From the NCBI GenBank assembly GCA_903864275.1, contig CAIPFE010000014.1:186001-250000 (forward strand): a stretch of DNA of 64,000 bases. Direction: 5' to 3'. This document shows positions 28,627 through 38,100 of this stretch, in pieces; positions within the stretch are counted from its first letter, which is position 1, and each line of letters begins with the position of its first letter. The translations under genes were made by a program, and so were the position numbers. This stretch comes from an uncultured Mucilaginibacter sp. (GTDB taxonomy: Bacteria; Bacteroidota; Bacteroidia; Sphingobacteriales; Sphingobacteriaceae). Under the pieces are notes generated by a model. It made no database searches. It worked only from the letters and a program-made list of their open reading frames with translations, and was not told where the DNA came from.

Positions 28627-29609
28627 AAGAACGGGTGTTAATAACCGGTGCAAGCGGATTTATAGGATACCATCTTATTGAAGAAGCATTACAGCAAAAC
28701 CTCGACGTTTATGCTGCTATGAGAAAAACCAGCAAAGTTGACCATCTGAGGCATTTCAACATAAAATATACCTGCCCCGATTTTACAGATCCTAACTCCC
28801 TTAAACAAGAATTAAGAGAAAACAAATACGATTACATAATTCATGCGGCCGGAGTTACCACAGCGCGGTCGCAAAAGGAATATAACCAAATAAACGCCGG
28901 ATACACGCGTAACCTGGCCTCGGCCGTACTTGAAAGCGGGATAAAATTGAAGAAACTGGTGTTGATAAGCAGTTTGGCGGCGGTGGGCCCACTGAACAGT
29001 TTGACCGGTATTATAACGGAACAAACTGCGCCACACCCGATCAGCGCCTATGGTAATAGCAAGTTAATGGCCGAGCAAAATTTAAAAGAATTTCCATCGT
29101 TAAACTATAGTATTTTAAGGCCGACCGGGGTTTATGGGCCAAGGGACCGTGACATTTTTATTTTTTTTAAGCAAGTGGCTAGAGGTATTGAACCATATAT
29201 CGGCAAAGTTGAACAAAAGTTTAGCTTTTTATATGTTACCGACCTGGCAAAAGCTACAATAAGGGCCCTTTTCGGGGTTAACCATAAAACCTATAACTTA
29301 TCGGATGGCAACTTTTATAACCGGTACGAATTAGCGGCCAATATCAAAGAAGTTTTAAATTTGACGACCATTAAATTTCATTTGCCTGTAAACTTTGTAA
29401 AATTAATCGCCAAAGTATCCGAAAAATATAGTTCTTTGAGCGATAAAGCTGCGGTATTGAACATCGAAAAAGTTGATGAACTGATGGCCGTTAACTGGTG
29501 GTGTTCCATTGAAAATGCAAAGGCCGACCTTGGTTTTTACCCCGAATATAACCTGAAGGCCGGCGTAGCCGAAACAATTAAATGGTATAAAGCAAATAAA
29601 TGGCTTTAG
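28623..29609 (+). CDS. NAD(P)-dependent epimerase/dehydratase-type SDR, probable ceramide reductase
   Basis: A 328-residue extended short-chain dehydrogenase. The NAD(P)-binding motif GASGFIGYH lies at residues 9-17, and the catalytic Tyr143/Lys147 in SAYGNSKLMA with Ser in VLISSLAAVG. Known bacterial CerR belongs to this epimerase-like group and reduces the 3-keto group of oxidised ceramide. Translational coupling (ATGA overlap) to the GNAT gene and the nearby spt make this the likely role; a nucleotide-sugar epimerase is the alternative given the fold, but no sugar genes are near. myo-Inositol-phosphate synthase starts 35 bp downstream. Confidence 0.78.
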   Translation: MKERVLITGASGFIGYHLIEEALQQNLDVYAAMRKTSKVDHLRHFNIKYTCPDFTDPNSLKQELRENKYDYIIHAAGVTTARSQKEYNQINAGYTRNLASAVLESGIKLKKLVLISSLAAVGPLNSLTGIITEQTAPHPISAYGNSKLMAEQNLKEFPSLNYSILRPTGVYGPRDRDIFIFFKQVARGIEPYIGKVEQKFSFLYVTDLAKATIRALFGVNHKTYNLSDGNFYNRYELAANIKEVLNLTTIKFHLPVNFVKLIAKVSEKYSSLSDKAAVLNIEKVDELMAVNWWCSIENAKADLGFYPEYNLKAGVAETIKWYKANKWL

Positions 29610-29644
29610 TTAAATTAGAATTTCTAACACAATAATAAATAATT

Positions 29645-30967
29645 ATGAGGACGAATATTAAACCTGCCGATGGCAAACTCGGTATATTAATTCCAGGTTT
29701 AGGCGCTGTAGCTACTACCCTTATTGCAGGTGTGGAAGCTGTAAAAAAAGGCTTATCGCAACCGATAGGTTCGCTTACGCAAATGGGAAGCATCCGTTTG
29801 GGTAAAAGAACCGAAAACCGTTATCCGAAAGTTAAGGACTTTGTTCCGCTCGCTAATTTAAACGATATTGTTTTTGGCGGATGGGATGTTTACTCGGATA
29901 ATGTTTACGAAGCAGCCATGAAAGCCAAAGTGCTTGAGCCGGGTTTATTAAATGCCGTAAAAGCCGAGTTGGAGGTAGTTGTGCCTATGAAAGCTGCTTT
30001 TGATAAAAACTATGCTAAGAATTTAACCGCCACCAATATTAAGACCGGAACGAGATACGAGCTCGCCCAGGCCGTAATGGATGATATTTTAACTTTTAAA
30101 GAAAAGCACAACTGCGACAGGATAGTATTGGTTTGGTGCGGATCAACTGAAATATATTACGAAGCATCGGATATTCATCAAAGTCTCGAAAAATTTGAAC
30201 AGGCTTTAATTGATGACGACAAGCGCATATCGCCAAGTATGATCTATGCTTATTCGGCGTTGAAATTAGGGATACCCTTTGCGAACGGGGCTCCCAATTT
30301 GACGGTAGATATCCCTGCAATGATCGAACTGGCCAAATTGACCGAAACCCCCATTGCCGGTAAAGATTTCAAAACAGGTCAAACCTTGATGAAAACTATA
30401 TTAGCGCCAGGTTTGGCAGCCCGTTCGCTGGGTGTAAGGGGATGGTTTTCGACAAATATCTTAGGGAACCGGGATGGATTGGTGCTAGACGACCCCGATA
30501 ACTTTAAAACAAAGGAAGTTTCGAAGCTTGGTGTGCTGGAAGATATTTTAAGACCGGCCGATAACCCTGAATTATACGGCGACCTTTACCACAAGATACG
30601 CATTGATTATTATCCGCCGCATGGCGATAATAAAGAGAGCTGGGACAATATTGATATTTTTGGCTGGCTGGGTTATAAAATGCAGATAAAGATCAATTTC
30701 CTGTGCCGTGACTCTATTTTGGCCGCCCCGATAGCTCTTGACCTTGCTTTGTTCAGCGACCTTGCGAAAAGGGCAAATTTGAGCGGAATACAGGAATGGC
30801 TTTCTTTCTATCTGAAATCTCCGCAAACGGCTCCTGGCCTGCATCCTGAAAATGATATATTCAAACAGCTGATAAAATTGCAAAACACACTACGCCATTT
30901 AATGGGCGAAGATTTGATCACGCACCTTGGTTTGGATTATTACCAGGAACTGGTGGATGTTCTTTAG
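29645..30967 (+). CDS. ino1: myo-Inositol-1-phosphate synthase
   Basis: A 440-residue Ino1-type enzyme (MIPS) that converts glucose-6-phosphate to inositol-3-phosphate with NAD as catalytic cofactor. The nucleotide-binding start KLGILIPGLGAVATTLIAG (11-29) and the family segments FGGWDVYSDNVYEAA, VLVWCGSTEIYYEA, SALKLGIPFANGAPNLTVDIPA and NILGNRDGLVL are all present; the catalytic region contains KIRIDYYPPHGDNKESWDNID. It supplies the inositol head group for the downstream transferases. Bacteroidota that make inositol lipids carry this gene beside PgpA- and CDP-alcohol-transferase genes. Confidence 0.93.
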   Translation: MRTNIKPADGKLGILIPGLGAVATTLIAGVEAVKKGLSQPIGSLTQMGSIRLGKRTENRYPKVKDFVPLANLNDIVFGGWDVYSDNVYEAAMKAKVLEPGLLNAVKAELEVVVPMKAAFDKNYAKNLTATNIKTGTRYELAQAVMDDILTFKEKHNCDRIVLVWCGSTEIYYEASDIHQSLEKFEQALIDDDKRISPSMIYAYSALKLGIPFANGAPNLTVDIPAMIELAKLTETPIAGKDFKTGQTLMKTILAPGLAARSLGVRGWFSTNILGNRDGLVLDDPDNFKTKEVSKLGVLEDILRPADNPELYGDLYHKIRIDYYPPHGDNKESWDNIDIFGWLGYKMQIKINFLCRDSILAAPIALDLALFSDLAKRANLSGIQEWLSFYLKSPQTAPGLHPENDIFKQLIKLQNTLRHLMGEDLITHLGLDYYQELVDVL

Positions 30968-31065
30968 TGAGTTGTGAATGGTGAGTAGTGAGTGATGATT
31001 TTTTGTATCTTTCCTACTCACCATCTTTAATTTGACTCTGACTACTCACTACTCACCACTTACCA
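30967..31065. repeat. GTGARTN-heptad inverted array inside the lipid operon
   Basis: Left arm (30967-30997): GTGAGTT, GTGAATG, GTGAGTA, GTGAGTG. Right arm (31013-31065): complementary ACTCACY/ACTCACC words ending just before the pgpA start. Here the hairpin lies between co-directional genes of one apparent operon, so it could reduce or stabilise the downstream mRNA. An in-frame extension of pgpA through the right arm (12 residues) is repeat-derived. Confidence 0.75.
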
Positions 31066-31067
31066 AG

Positions 31068-31523
31068 ATGCTTTTCCATAAACTTTTCTCAACGACCCTC
31101 GGCATTGGTTATATCGGCAAAGGTGGTGGTACAGTAGCCGCTGTTTTTTGCAGCATTTGCTGGTACTTTGCCTGGAGCGGCGCCTATCCTCCCGTACTGC
31201 TTTCTATAATAATTACTGCTTTAGTAACCTTTATTGGAGTTTGGTCGTCTTCCATGGTAGAGCCAATTTGGGGTAAAGACCCTGCGCGGGTTGTAATTGA
31301 TGAAGTTGCCGGGATGTGTATCAGTTTGCTTTTTTTGCCCGTAAATGTAAAATATGTTTTATGTGCACTTATTTTGTTCCGCTTTTTTGATATCGTTAAA
31401 CCGTTGCTTATTCGTAAAATGGAATCGTTGCCCGCTGGCTGGGGCATAATGATGGATGACGTGCTGGCAGGTGTTTATACTAATATCCTGCTCCAGGTCG
31501 TTCTATGGTTTAAATGGTTATGA
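31068..31523 (+). CDS. pgpA: PgpA-family phosphatidylglycerophosphatase, probable inositol-lipid phosphatase
   Basis: A 151-residue membrane phosphatase with about four helices. Family motifs: TLGIGYIGKGGGTVAAV (8-24), DPARVVIDEVAGMCISL with the catalytic Asp/Glu, FRFFDIVKP and the C-terminal MMDDVLAGVYTNIL. PgpA removes the phosphate from phosphatidylglycerol phosphate; placed next to inositol-phosphate synthase and a CDP-alcohol transferase it may dephosphorylate phosphatidylinositol phosphate, as proposed for the Bacteroides inositol-lipid cluster. The ATG at 31068 is preferred to 31032 because the upstream 12 codons are heptad repeat. Confidence 0.85.
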   Translation: MLFHKLFSTTLGIGYIGKGGGTVAAVFCSICWYFAWSGAYPPVLLSIIITALVTFIGVWSSSMVEPIWGKDPARVVIDEVAGMCISLLFLPVNVKYVLCALILFRFFDIVKPLLIRKMESLPAGWGIMMDDVLAGVYTNILLQVVLWFKWL

Positions 31524-31719
31524 TCTTATAAAGATTTAACAAAAACTTAATTATCATCTAATTGACTTTTTTACCAGGCAAAGTCTAAGTTTTTGGATTA
31601 CTTTAAGTTTGATTTCTATACGTCAATTGCCTGGATATTGCTTCATCAATTCCCGGCGATAAGATATTATAAAACAAGTGCTTGCATTAAAGGTTTGTAT
31701 TTGTATAACGCTCTATTAA

Positions 31720-34275
31720 ATGAATTTTATTTATTTCTACAGAAAACTGTCTTTTTTTATTTTCTTTTTAACATTTAACAACACTTTATTTGCACAAACT
31801 ACTGTTGTTAGCGGAACAGTAACCGACGCCTCCGATAATAACCCTTTGCCATTTGTAAGTGTGTCATTCAGGGGCACCACCTCCGGCGTTACCACTAATG
31901 GGCATGGTAAATATTCCATAAGTACCAATAAATCCTACAACCAGTTAAAGCTGTCATCTTTAGGGTATAAGAACGCATTTGTTTCTATTAAGCCCGGGCA
32001 GGAACAGGTTTTGAACGTAAAATTATTCCCGGTTGCACAGCAATTAAATGAGGTTGAGGTAACATCAGGTAAAAAGCAAAAATACAGCAGTAAAGACAAC
32101 CCTGCGGTTGAATTGATCCGTGAAGTAATTGAAAACAAGGAAAAAAATCAACCCGAAAATTATTCATTTGTCGAGTATCGTGAGTACGACAAAGTACAAT
32201 TCTCATTGAGTAATCTCCGGGACAGGGTATCTGATAAAAAATCACTTAACCAGTACAAATTTCTTCTCGATAACCGCGACAGCACTACTGTACCGGGTAA
32301 ATCATTGCTGCCAGTTTTTTTAGATGAAAAGCTTTCACAATACTATTATCGTAAAAATCCTGAAGGCGAAAATACAATTACCCTGGGTGAAAAAACGGTA
32401 AATTTCGGGCAGGACGTTGATAATGAAGGCATAAGCGTATACCTTAAAAATATATACTATAAAATTGATATTTACTCAAATAATATATTGCTGATGACGC
32501 GCAGTTTCTTGAGTCCGATAGCCAATTCCGCGCCGGTATTTTATAAATATTTCATCACCGATACCATAACAGAAAATAGTGTCAAGCTGGTTGAATTAAC
32601 CTTTGTACCCCGTAATCCCAACGATGTGCTTTTTGAAGGTAAATTGTACATTACACTTGATGGTAATTACGCCGTGCAAAAAGCTGAACTTACTATCAAT
32701 AAAAACATCAACCTCAACTTTGTAAAATCACTGCGAACGGACCTCGAATTTGAACAAAACCCCGACGGGCGCTATCATTTGAGTAAAAGCAGGACGCTGG
32801 CTGATTTGGGCCTTACTAAAATGGGCCTCAGCATGTTCGGGATGAGGGCCATTACCTATAAAAACTATATAATTAATAAACCGCAGCCGGATACAACCTA
32901 TTCGAAAGTGGAAAAATTAGTACCGGAGGCGGCAAAACACAGAAGCGACCAATTCTGGTCGGAAAACCGTTTGGATACGCTCAGTACTGCCGAATCAAAG
33001 ACTTATAAAAATGTCGACAGCCTGATGAACATGAAATCGTTCAAGCTTACTTTAGACGTTATAACGATATTTGCTGGTGGATATTTGAATTTCGGCTCTT
33101 TTGAAATTGGCCCCACAGGCACTTTCTATGGCTTTAACCCGGTCGAAGGCTTCAGGCCGCAGTTTGGCGGGCGCACCACAACTGAATTTAGCAAACGCTA
33201 TTATTTCAATACTTATGCAGCCTATGGCTTTAAGGACGAGCGCTGGAAATACTATTTAAGCGCGGCTTATTCCCTTAATGATAAGTCGATCTATAAGTTC
33301 CCGGAAAACTATATAATGGCAAGCGTACAGCGCGATATTACAATTCCCGGCCAAAACTTAGAGGTTACCGGGGAAAACAACTTTTTTCTCTCTTTTAAAC
33401 ATGGCAATAATTACGTATACCTTTATGACTATAGTTACCGGCTGGACTATAAACATGAATTTGAAAATCATTTTTCGTACAGTTTAGGCATAAACAGGTT
33501 AACACAATCACCTGCCGGGGCATTGTATTTTATAAATACCGGCAGCAATAATGAAACCAATAGCATAAATAACCTGGTTACAACCACATTTACCGCCGGC
33601 TTACGTTATGCGCCCCACGAAGAATTTTACCAGGGGAAAATATACCGTTCTCCGGTCAACAACAAATACCCGGTTTATTCGCTGGATTATACAGAAGGAT
33701 TAAAAAATGCATTTGGCGGGCAATATAATTATCAAAAATTGCGCGCCCGTATTGATAAACGTTTTTATTTATCGCAATTGGGATTCGCCGATGTCAGGTT
33801 TGAAGCCGGTCATTTATTCGGCCAGGTGCCCTATCCCCTGCTTAATATCTTCCCTGCCAACCAAACTTATTTCTTTGATATTTATTCGTACAACCTCATG
33901 AATTTTTTAGAGTTTGTGAGCGACCATTACGAAAGCATAGGGATCGACCAACATTTCAATGGGTTTTTCTTCAATAAGATCCCGGTGTTTAAGAAATTAA
34001 AATGGCGCGAAGTGGCATCTTTTAAAGCTGCATACGGCGGGTTGAGTAACGAAAATAATCCATCGCTGCATCCCTCGTTATACCAGTTCCCTGTAACCTC
34101 AACAGGGCAGCCAATAACCTACGCATTAGGAAATACCCCTTACGTCGAGGCCAGCGCAGGTATTGAAAACATCTTTAAAATTGTACGCCTTGACCTTGTG
34201 AGGCGGTTTACTTATTTAGATCACCCTAATGTTTCGCCCTGGGGCTTGCGGCTATCATTTCAACTAATTTTTTAA
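31720..34275 (+). CDS. DUF5686/carboxypeptidase-regulatory-domain outer-membrane protein 1
   Basis: An 851-residue protein with a signal peptide (FFIFFLTFNNTLFAQ), an Ig-like CarboxypepD_reg domain at about 27-110 (VVSGTVTDASDNNPLPFVSV ... LSSLGYKN), a soluble DUF5686 region (KDNPAVELIREVIENKEKN, about 125-430) and a beta-strand-rich C-terminal half (about 450-851) ending in a strand with terminal Phe (RLSFQLIF), as expected of an outer-membrane barrel. It is followed by a close paralogue; both sit between the inositol-phosphate and head-group-transfer genes. Function of DUF5686 is not established; a role in moving or anchoring the island's lipids is inference from context only. Confidence 0.85.
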   Translation: MNFIYFYRKLSFFIFFLTFNNTLFAQTTVVSGTVTDASDNNPLPFVSVSFRGTTSGVTTNGHGKYSISTNKSYNQLKLSSLGYKNAFVSIKPGQEQVLNVKLFPVAQQLNEVEVTSGKKQKYSSKDNPAVELIREVIENKEKNQPENYSFVEYREYDKVQFSLSNLRDRVSDKKSLNQYKFLLDNRDSTTVPGKSLLPVFLDEKLSQYYYRKNPEGENTITLGEKTVNFGQDVDNEGISVYLKNIYYKIDIYSNNILLMTRSFLSPIANSAPVFYKYFITDTITENSVKLVELTFVPRNPNDVLFEGKLYITLDGNYAVQKAELTINKNINLNFVKSLRTDLEFEQNPDGRYHLSKSRTLADLGLTKMGLSMFGMRAITYKNYIINKPQPDTTYSKVEKLVPEAAKHRSDQFWSENRLDTLSTAESKTYKNVDSLMNMKSFKLTLDVITIFAGGYLNFGSFEIGPTGTFYGFNPVEGFRPQFGGRTTTEFSKRYYFNTYAAYGFKDERWKYYLSAAYSLNDKSIYKFPENYIMASVQRDITIPGQNLEVTGENNFFLSFKHGNNYVYLYDYSYRLDYKHEFENHFSYSLGINRLTQSPAGALYFINTGSNNETNSINNLVTTTFTAGLRYAPHEEFYQGKIYRSPVNNKYPVYSLDYTEGLKNAFGGQYNYQKLRARIDKRFYLSQLGFADVRFEAGHLFGQVPYPLLNIFPANQTYFFDIYSYNLMNFLEFVSDHYESIGIDQHFNGFFFNKIPVFKKLKWREVASFKAAYGGLSNENNPSLHPSLYQFPVTSTGQPITYALGNTPYVEASAGIENIFKIVRLDLVRRFTYLDHPNVSPWGLRLSFQLIF

Positions 34276-34590
34276 TGCAAAACAAAACTTAAAGTGTGAT
34301 ATATGGCCAGGGCGTTCACACTAATACATTGTTAATGCCGTTGTTTGATTTAACTAATTTAGCAGCAATGTTTGCGGTTTAAATAAAATTGATCAAAGAC
34401 AATCTTGACTTTTTAACCACAATAGTTAAAAGGCTTTTTTTTTACCTTTGGCGCTTTATTATATACTACAATCTTTGCTGTACTTATTGCTGCGTGATAT
34501 TGATTTGATCATTAAAAATAATGATATCAATATTAAACAGTGTAACCAATAATTACGTAAGTAGTAAAAGTCTGTATTTGCAAAAACTAA
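34276..34590. other. Gap between the two DUF5686 genes, with a candidate promoter
   Basis: A 315-bp AT-rich region. It holds one exact -7 box (34443-34450) and no gene or obvious terminator hairpin. It implies that the second DUF5686 gene and the lipid genes after it can be expressed independently of spt. Confidence 0.5.
34443..34450 (+). promoter_or_regulatory. -7 promoter box (TACCTTTG) upstream of the second DUF5686 gene
   Basis: Exact TAnnTTTG; leaves a 5' leader of about 135 nt before the ATG at 34591. A -33 TTG is not obvious. Confidence 0.45.
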
Positions 34591-37149
34591 ATGGATTTTA
34601 AATATTTCTGCAGGAAGCTGTTTTTTTTAGCTCCCTTTTTACTATACAACACAATACTATTTGCACAAACTACAGTGGTTAGCGGTACGGTTACTGACGC
34701 GGCAAAGAAAAAACCTCTGTCGTTTGTAAGCGTTGCTTTTACCGGGACTACTATCGGCATTAATACCGATGACGAGGGTAAATATTCTATCAGTACCGAT
34801 AAACCCGTTAACCAGCTAAAAGTGTCATTTCTTGGGTATAAGGATGCGTTATTAAAAATTATACCGGGCACAACCCAGGTTTTAAACGTTAGGTTAGTCC
34901 CGATTGCCACACAATTGGGCGAAGTTATTGTGCATTCGGGCAAAAAGCCAAAATACAGCAATAAGGATAATCCAGCTGTTGAGCTGATCCGTAAAGTAAT
35001 TGAAAATAAGGAAAAAAACCGCCCGGAAAGCTACTCATATGTAGAGTATAAAGAATACGATAAGATGCAATTTTCATTAAGCAATGTTTCCAACAACTTA
35101 TCTGATAAAAAATTCTTTAGGCAATATAAATTTGTATTAGATAACCGCGATAGTACTACCATCCCCGGTAAATCGTTGTTGCCGATTTTCCTGGATGAAA
35201 AGCTTTCGCAATATTATTACCGCAAAAATCCTGAAAAGGAAAAATCGGTAACCCTCGCTCAAAAGACAGTGAATTTTGGCGGAGCTGTAGACAATGAGGG
35301 GTTGACCGTGTATTTTAAACACATGTATTATAAGGTTGATATTTATTCGAATGTCATTTTCCTTATGACCACCAATTTCTTAAGCCCGATTGCCAATTCA
35401 GCGCCGACATTTTATAAATTTTTCATAACCGATACAGTATCGATAGGCAATCAAAAACTGGTTGAACTAAGTTTCACCCCCCGTAATACGGCCGATGTTC
35501 TTTTTGTGGGGAAAATCTATATCACGCTGGATGGCAATTACGCCGTACAAAGGGCAGATCTTACAATTAACAAAAATATAAACCTCAATTTTGTTAACGG
35601 AATGAGCGTTAACCAGGAATTTGAACAAAACCCTGACGGACGCTATCATTTAAGTAAAAGTACCACGATTGCAGATTTCGGCCTCACGAGGAACAAAAAG
35701 GGAGGCCTCTTTGGGATAAGGACCATAGTATACAAAAATTATATTCTTAATAAGACAGAACCCGACAGCACCTATCAGCACCAGGAGAACGCAGTACCTG
35801 AAGCAGCAAAAAACAGAAGTGAAGATTATTGGGCACAAAACCGCCTGGATACACTCAGCACTGCCGAATCAAAAGTATATAAAAATACCGATAGCCTTCG
35901 GAATATGCCTTCGTTCAGGCGCACCCTGGACATTGCAACGGTACTATTGGCAGGTTATAAGGATTTTAACTGGTTTGAAGTGGGCCCGGCAAATGCGTTT
36001 TATAGTTTTAACCCTGTCGAAGGCTTTAAACTCAGGTTTGGCGGACGCACGACGCCCAACCTCAGCAAACGCTATTATTTCGAAACGTATGTCGCGTATG
36101 GTTTTAAGGATGAAAAGTGGAAAGGTTTTTTGAGCGCAACTTACTCACTGAACGATAAATCGATCTATAAATTCCCGCAGAATTACATACGTGCGAGCGC
36201 ACAGTATGACACACATATCCCCGGGGAAAATATTCAGTTTGTCCAGGAAGACAATTTCCTGCTCTCGTTTAAACGGGGAAATAATGATAAATATCTTTAT
36301 GACCTTAACTACCGGCTCGATTATGTACATGAATATGAAAATCACTTTTCTTATTCAATCGGCCTAAACAATCAAACCCAAACACCAACCGGTTCCCTTT
36401 ACTTTTTAAACCTGAACAGCAATAACCAGCAGCAAACTATTACCAACATAACAACCACTGATGCTAATATTAGCCTCCGGTATGCACCCAATGAGCAATT
36501 TTACCAGGGGAAAATATACCGGATACCTGTACCTAGCAAAAATCCTGTATTTAACCTGAGTTATGATGCTGGCTTAAAAAATGTATTTGGAAGCGGGTAT
36601 AGTTATCAAAAGCTGTATGGCCGTATTGATAAACGTTTTTATTTATCGCAATTGGGCTGGTCGGATATAACTGTTGAGGGCGGCAAGATATTTGGACAAG
36701 TGCCCTATCCACTGCTTGATATCTTTCGTGCAAATCAAACTTATGCCTATGACATTTACTCTTATAACTTAATGAACTTTTTGGAATTTGTAGCCGATCA
36801 TTACGAAAGTATTGATATCGACCAACATTTTAACGGGTTCTTTTTTAATAAGATCCCCTTGCTGAAAAAATTAAAATGGCGCGAAACTGCATCGTTTAAA
36901 GCTATTTATGGTGGACTTAGTGATGAGAATAATCCATCGCTGCATCCCTCGCTGTTCCAGTTCCCTGTTACCGGGACAGGCCAGCCCATTACTTATGCAC
37001 TTGGACGAACTCCTTATATCGAGGGTAGTGTTGGTATTGAAAACATTTTTAAATTTGTACGTATTGATTTGGTAAGACGGTTCACTTATTTAAGTAACCC
37101 CGAGGTTTCTAAATGGGGAATCCGTACATTGGTTCAATTTAATTTCTAA
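34591..37149 (+). CDS. DUF5686/carboxypeptidase-regulatory-domain outer-membrane protein 2
   Basis: An 852-residue paralogue of the preceding protein with the same architecture: signal peptide (FFLAPFLLYNTILFAQ), CarboxypepD_reg domain (VVSGTVTDAAKKKPLSFVSV), DUF5686 region with the shared block KDNPAVELIRKVIENKEKN, and a C-terminal barrel ending RTLVQFNF. The two align along their whole length without large gaps and share many long identical stretches (for example DIDQHFNGFFFNKIP versus GIDQHFNGFFFNKIP), so they arose by tandem duplication. Divergence is greatest in loops of the barrel, suggesting different ligands or partners. The stop is 19 bp before the CDP-alcohol transferase gene, so those two are co-transcribed. 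Confidence 0.87.
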   Translation: MDFKYFCRKLFFLAPFLLYNTILFAQTTVVSGTVTDAAKKKPLSFVSVAFTGTTIGINTDDEGKYSISTDKPVNQLKVSFLGYKDALLKIIPGTTQVLNVRLVPIATQLGEVIVHSGKKPKYSNKDNPAVELIRKVIENKEKNRPESYSYVEYKEYDKMQFSLSNVSNNLSDKKFFRQYKFVLDNRDSTTIPGKSLLPIFLDEKLSQYYYRKNPEKEKSVTLAQKTVNFGGAVDNEGLTVYFKHMYYKVDIYSNVIFLMTTNFLSPIANSAPTFYKFFITDTVSIGNQKLVELSFTPRNTADVLFVGKIYITLDGNYAVQRADLTINKNINLNFVNGMSVNQEFEQNPDGRYHLSKSTTIADFGLTRNKKGGLFGIRTIVYKNYILNKTEPDSTYQHQENAVPEAAKNRSEDYWAQNRLDTLSTAESKVYKNTDSLRNMPSFRRTLDIATVLLAGYKDFNWFEVGPANAFYSFNPVEGFKLRFGGRTTPNLSKRYYFETYVAYGFKDEKWKGFLSATYSLNDKSIYKFPQNYIRASAQYDTHIPGENIQFVQEDNFLLSFKRGNNDKYLYDLNYRLDYVHEYENHFSYSIGLNNQTQTPTGSLYFLNLNSNNQQQTITNITTTDANISLRYAPNEQFYQGKIYRIPVPSKNPVFNLSYDAGLKNVFGSGYSYQKLYGRIDKRFYLSQLGWSDITVEGGKIFGQVPYPLLDIFRANQTYAYDIYSYNLMNFLEFVADHYESIDIDQHFNGFFFNKIPLLKKLKWRETASFKAIYGGLSDENNPSLHPSLFQFPVTGTGQPITYALGRTPYIEGSVGIENIFKFVRIDLVRRFTYLSNPEVSKWGIRTLVQFNF

Positions 37150-37168
37150 ACTACGGCTCTACAAGTAA

Positions 37169-37879
37169 ATGGAACAGCAAACATCCATACGGACAAGTCT
37201 TCAACTTGGCATTTATAAGGTCATCGACCCTGTAGTTAAGGTTTTTATCAAATTGGGGCTTACCCCAAATGTGGTTACATCCATCGGGTTCGTATTAAAT
37301 GTCGGTGTTGCCATTATATTTATTTTAGGCGCCGAAGAAGGAAACCGGGGCGATCTGCGCTATGTTGGCTGGGCCGGAGGCCTGATATTGTTTGCCGGGC
37401 TGTTTGATATGCTCGATGGGCAGGTAGCAAGGCTTGGGAATATGAAATCGACATTCGGCGCGCTTTATGATTCGGTGCTCGACCGATACAGCGAGCTGAT
37501 CATGTTTTTGGGTATCTGCTACTACCTTGTTGGCCACCATTATTTTTTGAGCTCGATATCTGCGTTCATTGCGCTGATCGGCTCCATGATGGTGAGTTAT
37601 GTAAGGGCCAGGGCAGAAGGCCTGGGCATTGAAATTAAAGGCGGTTTAATGCAGCGTCCCGAGCGGGTGGTAACTATCGGCTTTTGTGCCGTCCTATGTG
37701 GAATTACTTCATCATATATAGGTGGCGACTATAAACTCTATGTTCCCGGTATAAAGTTTCATGTGTTTGAAACTATGTCGATATTTACCATCCCAATAGT
37801 TATACTGGCTATATTAACAAACATTACTGCTTTCAAAAGGTTAATGGATGCTAAAAAAGCGCTCTTAGAAAAGAAATAG
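37169..37879 (+). CDS. CDP-alcohol phosphatidyltransferase (probable phosphatidylinositol-phosphate synthase)
   Basis: A 236-residue inner-membrane enzyme with about six helices. The full CDP-alcohol signature D-G-x2-A-R-x8-G-x3-D-x3-D is present: Asp83, Gly84, Ala87, Arg88, Gly97, Asp101, Asp105, in the context MLDGQVARLG and GALYDSVLDR. It transfers a phosphatidyl group from CDP-diacylglycerol to an alcohol; with inositol-phosphate synthase and PgpA in the same island the likely acceptor is inositol-3-phosphate. The extended N-terminus and the conserved segment RPERVVTIGF fit the prokaryotic PIPS-like subgroup rather than PgsA, but the acceptor is inferred. Confidence 0.85.
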   Translation: MEQQTSIRTSLQLGIYKVIDPVVKVFIKLGLTPNVVTSIGFVLNVGVAIIFILGAEEGNRGDLRYVGWAGGLILFAGLFDMLDGQVARLGNMKSTFGALYDSVLDRYSELIMFLGICYYLVGHHYFLSSISAFIALIGSMMVSYVRARAEGLGIEIKGGLMQRPERVVTIGFCAVLCGITSSYIGGDYKLYVPGIKFHVFETMSIFTIPIVILAILTNITAFKRLMDAKKALLEKK

Positions 37880-38100
37880 TACCCCTAACCTTAACATAAA
37901 ATTGACATATTATATTCTCAACGGCTGTATGAGCCTGAAAATATCATATCTTCGCAACAATTGATCAAAATCATTTATTATTAATCAAATCTTTATTAAA
38001 ATTGAAAAAGATTCGTTTTAAATATGAAATTTGAAACGGGTAAATTAATAAATTCAATAACAGGCAGAGAAATTATAAACATTTTTAACCCTGACAGGCT

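Noticed and set aside
31032..31067. N-terminal extension of the PgpA-like protein
   Set aside because: These 12 codons are the right arm of the GTGARTN heptad array; family similarity begins at the Met at 31068.
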